Shown: in pieces, positions 45,658 to 56,500 of the stretch
Position numbering within the stretch: position 1 is the stretch's first letter
Layout of the letters: every line of letters begins with the position of its first letter
The notes under the pieces: generated by a model
Seen by the model: the letters and a program-made list of their open reading frames with translations, nothing else
Told to the model about the DNA's origin: nothing
The model's database searches: none
Made by a program: the position numbers and the translations under genes
NCBI RefSeq assembly: GCF_024129865.1
Contig: NZ_JAMYFE010000028.1
Coordinates: 1-64,000 of the forward strand
DNA length: 64,000 nucleotides
Direction: 5' to 3'
DNA from: Stieleria tagensis
GTDB lineage: Bacteria; Planctomycetota; Planctomycetia; Pirellulales; Pirellulaceae

Positions 45658-46344
45658 TTATTCCTTGAATCGATAACCGACGCCGCGAACCGTTTCGATC
45701 AGGTCGGCTGCACAGCCCATTTTTTTACGCAGGGCCCGAACGTGCACGTCGATCGTGCGGTCCAGTACGATCGTGTCTTCGCCAAGAGCGGCATCCACCA
45801 ATTCGCTGCGACCGAACGCACGCCCGGGTTGGCGGATCAACGTGTCTAACAATCGAAACTCGCTTTTGGTCAACTTCAACGGTGATTCTTCGATCATCAC
45901 CACAAACCGACGTCGGTCGACCGTCACGCTTTGATGCGTGACCGCTTCGTGATCGTCTAACAACGGCTCGCGCCGCCGCAGCAACGCCTTGAGACGTTGC
46001 AGCAGCACCTTGTAACTCTCAACGGGTTTGACAACATAGTCGTCGGCCCCCACGGCAAATCCAACCACCTGATCCGATTCTTCGCCCATCGCGCTGAGCA
46101 TCAAGATCAACGTTTCGCGAGTTTTGGGATCGGACCGCAACTGCTTGCAAACTTCGACACCGCTCAAGATCGGCAGATCGATGTCTAACACGACCAGATC
46201 GGGCAGATAAAGTTTCGCCTGATCCACTCCGTCACGGCCGTCGCTAGCACGGTAGACTTCGTACCCAGCGCGTTTCAGTTGATATTCAAGCGATTCGGCC
46301 AACGGACCGTAATCTTCGACGATCAAAACCTTGGTATTGGTCAT
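45658..46344 (-). CDS. OmpR/PhoB-type response regulator
   Basis: A 228-residue regulator from ATG 46344 (MTNTKVLIVEDYGPLAE). The receiver has the acidic pocket Glu10/Asp11, phosphoacceptor Asp54 in LVVLDIDLP and Lys106 in DDYVVKPVES. The C-terminal winged helix is complete (KLTKSEFRLLDTLIRQPG, TIDVHVRALRKKMG, IETVRGVGYRFKE). It is the last gene of the leftward run and lies 183 bp after the histidine kinase gene, its likely partner. Confidence 0.95.
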   Translation of the reverse strand: MTNTKVLIVEDYGPLAESLEYQLKRAGYEVYRASDGRDGVDQAKLYLPDLVVLDIDLPILSGVEVCKQLRSDPKTRETLILMLSAMGEESDQVVGFAVGADDYVVKPVESYKVLLQRLKALLRRREPLLDDHEAVTHQSVTVDRRRFVVMIEESPLKLTKSEFRLLDTLIRQPGRAFGRSELVDAALGEDTIVLDRTIDVHVRALRKKMGCAADLIETVRGVGYRFKE

Positions 46345-46527
46345 GCTTGGTTGCTTGGGTGAATCCAAACGAATGTTGCTATTCGTGCTGACGTCCGGAG
46401 ATTGTGGAAATCATGAAAAACGGGCTTTTCACGGACATCGACGATGTACGCCATGTTGGTGGAATTGCACGAAAAGTACACCCTCTCAGCCACATTCTTG
46501 CGATGAATGTTTTGTGAAGACAATCGC

Positions 46528-47958
46528 CTATTTGGCGCCGGGAAGCCAAACCTCGAACGTTGCCCCCTCTCCAGGACTACTGATCACTTGAATGGTACCG
46601 CTGAGCGCCCGGGTCAGGTTCTTGACGATTGACAGGCCGATCCCGGTCCCGCCATCGTGCATTTTGCGAGTGCGATCGACCCGGTAAAAACGCTCAAAAA
46701 TGCGTTCTTGAAACTCTGGGGCGATGCCCACGCCGTCGTCCCGGACGGCCATGATCCAGCCGGTGGACTCGCGGCGACAGGAAACGACCACATGCCCGCC
46801 GGCCTCGGTGTGCCGCAACGCATTGCTGATCAGGTTTTGGGTGATCGCCAACGCGGCATCTTTGTCGGCCATCACATAAACTTTTTCAACCTGTTGATCG
46901 ACCGTCAGTGCAATCTGTTTGGCCGCAGCAACAGGTAAAAAGGACGCCATGGCTTGGTCGATCACTTGCTGCAAATCGATCGACTGGACCTGCATCGTAC
47001 CCTTGCCCGATTGGGCGCGCGCCAGACGCATCATGTCAGCGATCAAGTCTTCCAAACGCTGGCATTGATCATCGATTTGACGAACGAAGTGTTTGGCCGC
47101 ATCGGGATCGTCCTCGATCGCCAATTCGACCGTTTCCGCATAGCCCTTGATCGCAGCCAACGGGGTTTTGAGTTCATGCGAAACGTTGGCGACGAATTCC
47201 CGCCGGATGGCGTCCACTCGCTGCGCCTCCGTTTCATCACGCACCACCAACAACAGGTGCGGCGGACGAGTGTCTTGAACACGATCGACGCGGACCGTGA
47301 CCGGGCGGACGATCGATCCGTCGACGATTTCGACGGACACGTTCTGGTCGACGTCGGATGAACGGGCACGGCGAACCGCTTCGACAATTTCGGGGACGCG
47401 CACCAATTCGGCAAACTTGCGCCCTAGGTAGACTCCGTCGTCGGGTAGCGCCAACAGGTATCGCGCGGCCCGATTGATCAATACGATTTCCGTAGCCGGT
47501 GACAGCATCAGGATGCCGTCGGTCATGTGCGACAGCACACTGGCGGTGCGGGTCGATTCGGAATGAAGTTTGACGAACCGCGTATTCCATTTCTCGGCCG
47601 CAGCACGCTCTTTTTCATAGGCGTTGTGTGCGTTTTCCCAACGCAACATGCTATGGATCGTCGCGACAGTCCCCACCAGGAAACAGATTGCAAACGCAAC
47701 GACGACCATTCCCATTCCGGTCACGCCCAGGAACGTTGCCAGCCAAATCGCAATCACGATCGATAACAAACCGATGACGGTGGCCCGGCGACGCGGCTGG
47801 AACGCGGTCGTGTCGATGCTGCGTGGCGGCATGCCGAGTGTCGGCCCGGGATCACCCAACGGAGCGATCGCGACGTTTGTCGCGGACAGTGTATCCATTC
47901 GGGATTCGCTCAATGGAGCGATCGAATTCGCGATGCTGTTCTGTGGACTCTCACTCAT
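46528..47958 (-). CDS. PhoR-like membrane histidine kinase
   Basis: A 476-residue kinase. A 55-residue soluble head precedes two close membrane helices (about 60-103), so the periplasmic loop is minimal. A PAS domain (about 138-240) leads to the HisKA helix FVANVSHELKTPLAAIKG with His261. The ATPase domain shows the N box QNLISNALRHT, the G1 box RDDGVGIAPEF and the G2 box GGTGIGLSIVKNL. Its ATG overlaps the stop of the phosphatase gene by four bases (ATGA). With almost no outside domain it may sense through membrane partners, as PhoR does. Confidence 0.94.
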   Translation of the reverse strand: MSESPQNSIANSIAPLSESRMDTLSATNVAIAPLGDPGPTLGMPPRSIDTTAFQPRRRATVIGLLSIVIAIWLATFLGVTGMGMVVVAFAICFLVGTVATIHSMLRWENAHNAYEKERAAAEKWNTRFVKLHSESTRTASVLSHMTDGILMLSPATEIVLINRAARYLLALPDDGVYLGRKFAELVRVPEIVEAVRRARSSDVDQNVSVEIVDGSIVRPVTVRVDRVQDTRPPHLLLVVRDETEAQRVDAIRREFVANVSHELKTPLAAIKGYAETVELAIEDDPDAAKHFVRQIDDQCQRLEDLIADMMRLARAQSGKGTMQVQSIDLQQVIDQAMASFLPVAAAKQIALTVDQQVEKVYVMADKDAALAITQNLISNALRHTEAGGHVVVSCRRESTGWIMAVRDDGVGIAPEFQERIFERFYRVDRTRKMHDGGTGIGLSIVKNLTRALSGTIQVISSPGEGATFEVWLPGAK

Positions 47959-48755
47959 CGATCCGCCGAGCCGTTGTCGTTCGAGATGACTTCGGTATCC
48001 GCACCGGATGATTCAGTCGGTTCGGCATCAAGATGCGGCGCACCCGATTTCCAACGATTGCGCATCGATTGAATGATTCCCGAGCAGAACAGCCACAACG
48101 CTTCCGCGGGCACCCGGCGGCGGTGGCCTTTTCGGTCAACCTGGACCAATTCTCCGCTGTCCACATTCATCGCCGTCAGATAACCGGTGCCAAAGCAATA
48201 GGTATCGACACAGACCAGATGGCCGACATCCAACACAGTTCCGCCGGGTTGAGGCGTATGGCCGACGAACACGCGTTTGCCGGAGCAATGCGGCGGCGGT
48301 ATCGGTCCCAGATGGGTCCAATACCGAATCTCGTCGGATTGGTCGTCCATTGCTCGATAGGCGTCGTAACAGGCGTGAACAAAGATCGATTCAGCCGTTT
48401 CGTAGTGCGTCCGCAAAGACAACAAAAACTGCTTGTGATCGGCAGGAATTTTGTCCAATGATCCACCATAACTGGTCACCGTGGCATTGCCGCCCGCTCC
48501 CAACCACATCGCCGCATCTAGCCCACCATAGGCCACACCGTACAGCATGATCTCGTGGTTGCCACGCAGCGCGACGACTCGGCAACGTTGCTGCAGTTCA
48601 ATCAATTGGTCAATGACGCCACGACTATCAGGTCCGCGGTCGACATAGTCCCCTAGAAACACCAGTTCATCGTCGCGCTGCGGGTCAATGGACTCCAACA
48701 ACGTCCGTAGCGCTTTGGCACAACCGTGAATGTCGCCGATTACAAAACGCCGCAT
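47955..48755 (-). CDS. PPP-family metallophosphatase (PrpA/ApaH-like)
   Basis: A 266-residue phosphoprotein-phosphatase-type enzyme. Metal and catalytic motifs are GDIHG (Asp8, His10), GDYVDRG (Asp36, Arg40) and RGNHE (Asn66, His67), with a later VFVGHTPQ His. The 45-residue tail is Ser/Asp/Glu-rich. Bacterial members act as Ser/Thr/Tyr protein phosphatases or cleave dinucleoside polyphosphates. Translational coupling to the histidine kinase suggests a role in the same signalling path. It starts 15 bp after the YqgE gene. Confidence 0.9.
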   Translation of the reverse strand: MRRFVIGDIHGCAKALRTLLESIDPQRDDELVFLGDYVDRGPDSRGVIDQLIELQQRCRVVALRGNHEIMLYGVAYGGLDAAMWLGAGGNATVTSYGGSLDKIPADHKQFLLSLRTHYETAESIFVHACYDAYRAMDDQSDEIRYWTHLGPIPPPHCSGKRVFVGHTPQPGGTVLDVGHLVCVDTYCFGTGYLTAMNVDSGELVQVDRKGHRRRVPAEALWLFCSGIIQSMRNRWKSGAPHLDAEPTESSGADTEVISNDNGSADR

Positions 48756-48770
48756 GCGCTGGTCCGTCTA

Positions 48771-49331
48771 CTAATTGATCGACGGGTCGATGAATCGCAA
48801 CCCTGGCGAGAGCGACGACAGGATTTCGCGCCCACAGCGTTTGACAGCTGATTCCCAAACCTGATCTGGATCTTCGAACACGACCTCACGTTTGATTTCG
48901 CCGACCAACCAGCCCCCGGTCTCCATTTCCAAATCCAATTGCCCGGGCCCCCAACCGGAATACTGGGCGATGAATCGCACCTTGGCATCAACACGGCTGA
49001 GCAACAGTCGCAGATGGTCTTCCTCACCGGTCAACCAGATCCCGGTCGATTCCGATGCGATCGGAGACCCGACGCCTGTTAAATCGTGCAGTGCCAGCAA
49101 CGGCCCTTCGACGGGTCCGCCCTCGTAGATATAGTCGTCTGGCCGAATCGGCCCCTGCGGCAGGGAGAGTTCAACGATCTCGCTCAGCCGACGGGCGGTG
49201 CAGCGGTTCAGCGACAATCCAAAGGCACCCTCTTCATCGTGGCTGATCACCAGAACCACGCTGCGCATGAAATTAGGGTCATTCAGATACGGTGACGCGA
49301 TCAGCAGTTTGCCGCTTAGAAATTCGTTCAT
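48771..49331 (-). CDS. YqgE/AlgH family protein
   Basis: A 186-residue protein matching the whole YqgE/AlgH domain: FLSGKLLIASPYLNDPNFMR at the start, VVLVISHDEEGAFGLSLNR, YEGGPVEGPLLALH, and QYSGWGPGQLDLEMETGGW. No enzymatic activity is established for the family. It begins 3 bp after the FabH-like gene and is close to the phosphatase, so it is probably co-transcribed with both. Confidence 0.93.
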   Translation of the reverse strand: MNEFLSGKLLIASPYLNDPNFMRSVVLVISHDEEGAFGLSLNRCTARRLSEIVELSLPQGPIRPDDYIYEGGPVEGPLLALHDLTGVGSPIASESTGIWLTGEEDHLRLLLSRVDAKVRFIAQYSGWGPGQLDLEMETGGWLVGEIKREVVFEDPDQVWESAVKRCGREILSSLSPGLRFIDPSIN

Positions 49332-49334
49332 TGC

Positions 49335-50339
49335 TCATTCGCCGGCCAGGTCTTTCCACAAACAACCGGCCCACGAAAGGCCGACCCCGAAACCAACGAG
49401 CATATTAACGGAATCTCGATCGATTCGCCCGCTATTTCGCAACTGGTCGATCAGAATCGGCAGCGTGCAAGAAACGGTGTTGCCGACTTCGCCCAGTTCA
49501 ATCGGCAGTCGCTCCGGCGCCAAATCCATACGCACCCGCAACTGGTCCAACATTTTCCAGGTCGCTTGGTGCATCAGATACTTGGAAATGTCCGCGTCGC
49601 TCAGGCCCTGTTTGGCCAAAATTTGGTCCACCAAACGTGGCACCGCTTCGACGGTGAAATTGATCAGACTCGGTCCATCCATATACAACCGGCTTTTCCA
49701 GCGTTTTCGGTGCCGTGGTCGAATGGCGTCGGATTCCGACCGCGCCCCGCCGTCACCGACCAACAACATGTCGGCTCCGCTGCCGTCGCTGCCGAATTGG
49801 AACCCGCTAAGCGATTGATTCGGCCCCGCGGTGATCAGCGTTGCCGCAGCCGCATCGCCAAAAATGGTCCGCAAACTGCGGTCTTCTGGGTCGATGTACT
49901 TGCTGTAGGTCTCGGCCGTCAGAAATAGGATCCGGCTGGCCGCACCGGATTGAATCAATCCGTCCGCCATCGCCAGACCATAGACGTAGCCACTGCAGCC
50001 CAGATTAAAGTCCAGCGCCCCGCAACGGGTTGGGAGTGACAAACGATCCTGGATCAGACAACTGGTCGTCGGCAGCGGGTAGTCAGGCGTCTGTGTGCAG
50101 AACAAGACAAAATCGATCGAGTTCGGATCGATATCGTGTTCGGCAAACAATTTTTGCGACGCCGCGACAGCCAAATCACTGGACGTCTCGCCATCCGCCG
50201 CAATGTGCCGCTGACGGATCCCCGTTTTCTCTTCAATCAGCTTCAAATCCCAACGAGGAAATGAACGTTGAAGTTCCTCATTGGTTTCCACCCTGGTGGG
50301 CAGATGAACCGCGATCGGGCCAAGTTGGGCGTACGGCAC
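49335..50339 (-). CDS. Beta-ketoacyl-ACP synthase III family protein (FabH-like)
   Basis: From GTG 50339 (VPYAQLGPIAVHLPTRV), 334 residues, the usual FabH length; the frame reaches ATG 50420 with a basic leader that looks spurious. The triad is visible: Cys115 in DFNLGCSGYVYGL, His257 in YLMHQATWKM and Asn287 in GEVGNTVSCTLP. The enzyme condenses an acyl-CoA starter with malonyl-ACP. FabH itself or a specialised starter or olefin-type condensing enzyme are both possible; lack of neighbouring fab genes leaves this open. Confidence 0.88.
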   Translation of the reverse strand: MPYAQLGPIAVHLPTRVETNEELQRSFPRWDLKLIEEKTGIRQRHIAADGETSSDLAVAASQKLFAEHDIDPNSIDFVLFCTQTPDYPLPTTSCLIQDRLSLPTRCGALDFNLGCSGYVYGLAMADGLIQSGAASRILFLTAETYSKYIDPEDRSLRTIFGDAAAATLITAGPNQSLSGFQFGSDGSGADMLLVGDGGARSESDAIRPRHRKRWKSRLYMDGPSLINFTVEAVPRLVDQILAKQGLSDADISKYLMHQATWKMLDQLRVRMDLAPERLPIELGEVGNTVSCTLPILIDQLRNSGRIDRDSVNMLVGFGVGLSWAGCLWKDLAGE

Positions 50340-50423
50340 AGACGCTATCCGGAATTTGCCAAGTGGATGAAATGGTCGACGACAAAGCCTAGCAAGCTTC
50401 CGCCTCAGCGCGGACCCCAAGAA

Positions 50424-50996
50424 TCAACCACATCGGACGACCTGGGTTTCGGTGACCAACCAATCCATCGAAACGTCATGGTCGGCGGTCGGCACGGCAT
50501 TGACGACCTGGCACTGAAATGCTAGCCCCACCAACACCGTCCTGTCCGCCACGTCGGCCAACAATCGATCATAGAAACCATGGCCGTGCCCCAAACGACC
50601 GCCCCGCCGGTCAAACGCCACCCCCGGAACGACCACCAAGTCCAACTCGTTGGGGCTGACATTGCGATCGATTTGACCACGCAGCTGCTGGCGCGGTTCT
50701 AAAATGCCAAATGCCCCCACCGCCAGATCCTGCATCTGATCCAGCCGACACAATCTGATCTGCTGGCCCACACAGTACGGCACCGCGATTTGCTGGTCCC
50801 CGACCAGCACCCTCTGCAGTGCATCTCGCGTCCGCAGTTCATCCCGAACATCGACGTACCACATCACACGCCGCGCCTGAGCATACTGGGGCATGGCTAA
50901 CAATTGATCGGTCGCAAGTTTGCTGATCCGATCCTTGTCGGCCAGCAACCGCCGGGCCTGTGCCGCGGTCTTTCGCAGGGATTCCTTGGATACCAT
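50424..50996 (-). CDS. 5-formyltetrahydrofolate cyclo-ligase
   Basis: A 190-residue cyclo-ligase (MTHFS), ATG 50996 (MVSKESLRKTAAQARRLLAD); the longer frame to 51104 is not conserved-looking. ATP/folate motifs: VMWYVDVRDELRTRDALQ, AVPYC near the middle, VVVPGVAFDRRGGRLGHGHG followed by FYDR, and the typical terminal LVTETQVV. It converts 5-formyl-THF to 5,10-methenyl-THF with ATP. Cytoplasmic housekeeping gene. Confidence 0.9.
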   Translation of the reverse strand: MVSKESLRKTAAQARRLLADKDRISKLATDQLLAMPQYAQARRVMWYVDVRDELRTRDALQRVLVGDQQIAVPYCVGQQIRLCRLDQMQDLAVGAFGILEPRQQLRGQIDRNVSPNELDLVVVPGVAFDRRGGRLGHGHGFYDRLLADVADRTVLVGLAFQCQVVNAVPTADHDVSMDWLVTETQVVRCG

Positions 50997-51113
50997 CTGA
51001 TCGACTAACAAGAGTTCTTTTGCACACGTCACATCCATTGCACCGCATGGCCGCCGATCCAATTCGTCAGGAAACATTGGGATCACGACGGCAATGCGAA
51101 CCATCGTATCGCA

Positions 51114-51749
51114 CTAGAACAGCGACGCGAACAGGATCATCCAACGAATCACTCCCGCAACGACCACGCCAGCCAATAGCCCGCAACTGACACCGGCAAA
51201 CCCCACGGACGCGCCCGCCCCGATCGCCGACCCGAGCAGCCCACTCAAAATGACCAGAGCCGCAATTCCGATCGCAGCCGGGCGGTGATCCACCCGCGGC
51301 CCCACGGCGTCATTTGCCGACGCCACCAACCAACGAAACAAACCACCTGCGATGGCACCGGCCAGGGGCACGCTGACCACCGAAAGGCCGAGCTCGGTAC
51401 CGGTAAACCAATACACTGGAATGAGAACAAGTCCGATCAGCGCTCCCCAGCCGACCGCATTGCCGCGTTCGACCCAAGCAGCGGGCGATTGCAACGGAGT
51501 CATCGAATCAACATCGGCAGCGGGTAACGGATCACCCTGATGCGTCAGCGGTCGCGCGTCGGTGGCAGCCAATCGCACGATCACTTTCCCGCTGTGACCA
51601 CCCACAATTTGCACGTCACAGCCAGGATCGATCCAGGTCCCTTGGGAAGTCGCATTGAGCGTCTGACCGTGAATACGAATCTGTCCCGCCGGCTTCAACG
51701 CGCCGATGGTCTTTGCCACGTCGCCGATCAAGATGGGTTTTTCTGTCAC
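51114..51749 (-). CDS. Membrane protein with N-terminal NfeD-type OB domain
   Basis: A 211-residue protein. Residues 1-62 look like the NfeD C-terminal OB domain (ALKPAGQIRIHGQTLNATSQ, then GTWIDPGCDVQIVGGHSGKV). Residues about 95-205 hold four membrane helices. In usual NfeD proteins the membrane part comes first and the OB domain last, so the order here is reversed. Probably involved in membrane organisation; no protease partner is adjacent. Confidence 0.78.
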   Translation of the reverse strand: MTEKPILIGDVAKTIGALKPAGQIRIHGQTLNATSQGTWIDPGCDVQIVGGHSGKVIVRLAATDARPLTHQGDPLPAADVDSMTPLQSPAAWVERGNAVGWGALIGLVLIPVYWFTGTELGLSVVSVPLAGAIAGGLFRWLVASANDAVGPRVDHRPAAIGIAALVILSGLLGSAIGAGASVGFAGVSCGLLAGVVVAGVIRWMILFASLF

Positions 51750-51859
51750 TCGATAGAATCTCGCTGCAAGTCAGTTGCACCACCGCAGGCTCCTCTCCCT
51801 GCTCTCGCTAAAAACGGCTCGAAGGGTACGGAGGTTGACTCTAGGCTTCAATTTCTCTC

Positions 51860-53431
51860 TTAGTTGCCGGCGAGTTCTAGGAACCGCGCCGCCGGAGCGT
51901 CCCAAATTTCGGCCTGCTGCGGCGTGTAGGTCTGAACCGAAAAACTTTCGCGGACCAACCGGCGGGCCTGACGAATCGCCGCGGATTGATCGCCCAGATC
52001 GCCGCTGCCGATCACTCCCGTGCCGACCATTTGCATCGCCAGATTTCCGATGGCTGTCGCTTCGACCGGCCCGGCAATCACGGTGCGATTACAAGCGTCG
52101 GCAGTCATCTGACACAACAATTCATTCATCGTGCCACCTCCAACAATATGAATCGTTTCAATCGAGTTGCCCACAATTTGTTCCAGCATGCCCAGACAAA
52201 CCCGGTAACTCAGTGCCAATCCCTCAAGTGCAGCGCGGTAATAGCTGCCGTCGGATTGCGGTTGGTCTTGACCGGTTGCTTGAGCAAACTCTTTGATCGC
52301 GTCGAGCATATCGTTTGGCGCGACGAATGAGGCGTGGTCAGGATCGACCAGCAACTCGAAGGGATCGGACGCCGCGGCCTGCTGAACCATCGCTTCCCAA
52401 TCGACTTCGCTGCCGCGACGCTGCATCGATTTTCGCAACTGTTGAAAGATCCACAGACCACTGATGTTCTTTAACAACCGTGTGCTGCCGGCCACTCCGC
52501 CTTCGTTTGTAAAATTCAGCTCGGCACAGCGCTCGGTCACACGGGGCGTGGCCAATTCACATCCCATCAGGGACCACGTCCCCGAACTGATGTAACACCA
52601 ATCAGGTTTTTCGGGTGCGAAGGCATCGACCGGAACGGCGATCACGGCCGAGGCGGTGTCATGGGTGGCCGGCACCACCACAGGCACGCCTTCTAATCCG
52701 GTCGCCGTCGCGACGGATTCCTGAACGTCACCGAGCGTCGTGCCGGTCGGGGTCACCGGGGGAAACCATTCCACAGGCAATCCTAAATCGCGAATCAGAT
52801 CCGACGCCCAGGTTCCCGTGTTGGGATTCAACATTTGTGTGGTCGATGCATTAGTCGCTTCGATACTGCGTTTTCCCGACAGCAACCAGTGAAAGAAATC
52901 GCCCATCATCAAAAAGCCGTCCGCGATCTGTAGAGAGCACTCTTTTGACTCCACAGCCGAAAACAGTTGGTAAACCGTGTTGATCGGCATGAACTGCAGT
53001 CCGGTCGCGTCAAAAATCCGCTGTCGACCGAGTTCGGCAGCCTGCGTGCCAGCACCACCTAGTTTTGCAAACGCCCGCTCCATCATGCCGTTGGTACGTG
53101 CATCGCGGTAATGCCGAATCGGTGCTGCGATCTGATCGTTGCGATCGACCAGCACATAATCGACGCCCCAGGTATCAACTCCGACCGAGGCCACGGATTC
53201 AAACTTTGCGACCGCCAGTCGGAGTCCGGTCAAGGTCTCGGCCCACAATCCGTGCACGTTCCACTGCAATGAGTTTTGCAGCATGACCGGGTCATTGGCA
53301 AACCGATGGGTTTCTTCCAGCGTCAAGACTCCGTCATCAATCCAACCGGCGATCACACGTCCACTAGATGCCCCCAAATCGACGGCTAAATGAACGGGGC
53401 TATTGGTCAAGGGAGAGACAGGTGCCGACAT
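51860..53431 (-). CDS. rhaB: Rhamnulokinase (FGGY family)
   Basis: A 523-residue sugar kinase, ATG 53431. Motifs: HLAVDLGASSGRVIAGW (first phosphate loop), SVGVDTWGVDYVLVDRND, MPINTVYQLFSAV, GDFFHWLLSGKRSIEATNAS, PATHDTASAVIAVPV, and CYISSGTWSLMGCEL. The set matches RhaB, which phosphorylates L-rhamnulose. No rhamnose isomerase or aldolase lies next to it in this window, so the rest of the pathway must be elsewhere. The protein is a little longer than typical RhaB. Confidence 0.87.
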   Translation of the reverse strand: MSAPVSPLTNSPVHLAVDLGASSGRVIAGWIDDGVLTLEETHRFANDPVMLQNSLQWNVHGLWAETLTGLRLAVAKFESVASVGVDTWGVDYVLVDRNDQIAAPIRHYRDARTNGMMERAFAKLGGAGTQAAELGRQRIFDATGLQFMPINTVYQLFSAVESKECSLQIADGFLMMGDFFHWLLSGKRSIEATNASTTQMLNPNTGTWASDLIRDLGLPVEWFPPVTPTGTTLGDVQESVATATGLEGVPVVVPATHDTASAVIAVPVDAFAPEKPDWCYISSGTWSLMGCELATPRVTERCAELNFTNEGGVAGSTRLLKNISGLWIFQQLRKSMQRRGSEVDWEAMVQQAAASDPFELLVDPDHASFVAPNDMLDAIKEFAQATGQDQPQSDGSYYRAALEGLALSYRVCLGMLEQIVGNSIETIHIVGGGTMNELLCQMTADACNRTVIAGPVEATAIGNLAMQMVGTGVIGSGDLGDQSAAIRQARRLVRESFSVQTYTPQQAEIWDAPAARFLELAGN

Positions 53432-53529
53432 GATTCTGAACACGGATGCAGCGAGGTCAGGAGCAAAAAGAAACGCGATGCGCGACGATTGTATTGCATT
53501 TCCGCAACGTCAGCAGGACGCGGTGTGCA

Positions 53530-56500
53530 TCAATCCGTTTTTTTGCCGCGCATGTGTGGCAACCGTCGGCCCTGCGATTGGGCGATGTCCAATTGGTCAT
53601 TCAACTGTTCCACCGACAGGGGAATGATCGGAATCGTCATCAACGCTTCTGGATCGATCTCACTGCTGGCACTGCGTTTGGCGAGTTGCTCGACCTCCTC
53701 CTCCAGCGCCGCCAGCCACGCCGGCACATCCAGACCGGCACCGGTGGGTGTCCGCGCCAGCAATTCGGCTTCGGCTTCCAACAGTTCAAACCGTCGGCTA
53801 TCGCCACCATTTTCGGCATCGTGCATGGCTGGTTTCACCAAGGCGCGCATGCGAGCAATTGTCATCGGTTGGACAAACCGTTCGCGAATACGATCCGCAA
53901 CGGTTGGCATCCGCATCGAATAGTTTTGCTGCATTTTGCGCAACCGGGTCACAAACTTTTCGGCTTCGGCGCCGATCCGCTCGCTCAGACTGCGTCGCCA
54001 CAACATGGCGGCATTCTCCAACCGGTGGCGGACCAAAACATCGTGTGCCCACATCACGGGTTTCAGATTCCAAGCGATCCGCTCATAGCTGGCCCGCAAC
54101 CGCAGAAAATCCATGAACATGTACACCAGATCGCCACGGTCGCTTTGCGTGGTGGTGCTGTTGTAATCTTGGTATTCCGCGTGATGGTCGATCAACGATT
54201 CATAGACCAACGTGATCCAGCGATCCGCTTGGTGCATGGAAAGTTTGCCGCTGCGCAAATCTTCGAACAATTGCATGTCGGCGATCTGCGCGTCGTCTTC
54301 CTCGATCACGCGCTGCAACCAATCGGAAACGCCTTGGTGCAAAATGGCTCGAACGTTGCCCAATTGCAAAAAGACCTGCGTGAAAATCGGATCTCCGTAG
54401 TCGCGAATGAATTCGACCAACCGCTCCCATGACTGGCGATCATTGACCGACTCCAGTGGTGACAAGCGGAGCGTTTGACTGTGGGCCAGCCAAGATCCGA
54501 GCATGGTTTCGGTCAATCGTTCCACCAACGGAATCAAGACTTCACCGATCGCCTTTTCGTCTTCGTTCAGTTCTTCCAAGTCGCGCTGCTGTGCGACGCC
54601 GGCTGTCAAGGATTCCACCAAGGCGCGGAAACCGTCACGAAACAGGCTGTCGAATTCGGTCACGGCGCCGATACCGACACTGTTCTGCTGCTCCATCAAT
54701 CGCGACACTTCGAGCAATCGACAGGCTTCACTGATCAATCCACGGCGTGGCATCCAGTGCATCAGGTGCCGCAGCACGCGCTGCCGCAGACGAGCGACAT
54801 AGATTTTGACCGGGTCACCGCCACGCGACAGCGGGATGTACAACAGGTTCTCACTGCTGATCGCGTCGACGTATTCAGGAAACAACTGGCGGGTGGTCTG
54901 GCTGTCGCCGGAGATCAACGAGGCATACAGTTTGACCGCCTGCACATCATCGTTGGACATTTCGTCCAGACCGGCTTCGGCACCGGCAACGTCGGCGCCG
55001 GAGGATCCTGGATGCAATGAATGGTGCCGTTCCACGTGCGCGATGATCGTCCCACAGATCAATCGCCGGGCGTCTGACATTTCCACTGCCGTGCCAATGA
55101 TTCGTTCCATCAACGAATCACGCAGCACCCGCGAACGATCGTAATCACGCATCGATTCACTATCGCTGCCGCCGGGCGAAATCTTGTATTCGCGGACGGC
55201 GTCCAGCAATTCCAACAACCCGATTCGATTTTCCTTGGCTCGCTTGGCCCAATTCTGCAGTGCCTCCAACTGGTCTGCGGCGCGGGCCGGGTCGTCACTG
55301 ACAGCATCCGCCACGACGATGTCGGCGGCGACCGACCACATGCGTGCCATCGATTGCAGAAAGGACAACCGATCGACCAAGCGTTTCCATTCGGCTTCTA
55401 ATTCGTCACGGCTGCCGTCGCCGGAGTTTTCATAAATCGCTCCATCGATGCCATCGTCTGTCGAATCGCGATAGGTCACGCCTTCATAGGCGGAATCAAA
55501 CAATTGGCTGCCATCGGCAACGTCATCATCATCGAATGGAATTTCGCCAGCGAGTTCCTGGTCCCAGTCGCGTGGTGGCTTGCGTCGTTCAGCCAGATCA
55601 AACGCGGGGGCCGACCAAAATTCTTCCGCGTTGGCTTCGAAATAGTCAAAGCACTTGCGGGCCAGCGGCCAGATCGCAGCCGGGTCGTCGAGCACTGCAT
55701 CGCCGGATTCGATCGGTTTGCCAATCGTTAATCCGTCTTGAAATTGACCACGCAGTTTCATCAACCAGCGTTCGGCCAGGCGTGGCAGTGAATTGCCGCC
55801 CTGTCGCAACCCGATCTGTTGGGCGTTGCACAGCCAATGAACCAACAATGCCATCGATGGCAGGAAATCACGTCGCTCCAGCAACGCTGAAATCACCAAC
55901 GAATAGGCACGCGGCGAATCAAAGAACTCGGCATGGGGCTTCCAAAATTTGATGTCCCCTGCGGCCGCACCGCCCTCGTGCCAAACCCGCAGCGCTCGGG
56001 CGACCAGGCTTGCCGAATCATAGGACTCCAACGGATCAGCGGCTTCCAACGATTCCACAGTGTACGCGCCAAATTGACGCCACCACTCGGCAACATCACG
56101 GTACAACACACTGATTGTCTGGTAGGCCGCGGTGTCGTTGCGTGCCGCCGCCTCGCTCCAGACCCGGGCCATGTAACTGAATAATTGGTCGACCAAATAC
56201 AGCAGATCGTCGACCCGCGAATCATGCACACTGCAGTCGGGACTGGGGTGCAAGCTGAACTGGCCTGTGAACCCGATCAGATCCCAGGGATCCGCCAGTG
56301 CACCACATTTGATGGCTCGTTTGATTAAATCGTAAACGTGCGTGGGGACCTGCATCGCGCGATCAAATTCACCGCTGCGAAGGGCGCGTAATCCCAATGT
56401 GATTTCACAATCGATCCGACAAATCATTCGCGCCGATGCTGCGGGGACGACGTCAATTTGGCGTGTCGCTGCGTCGGGGTAGCCCATTCGGGCATACAGC

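Noticed and set aside
53446-54432. 328-codon rightward frame
   Set aside because: Antisense to the 3' end of the 1383-residue gene; composition is that of a shadow frame.
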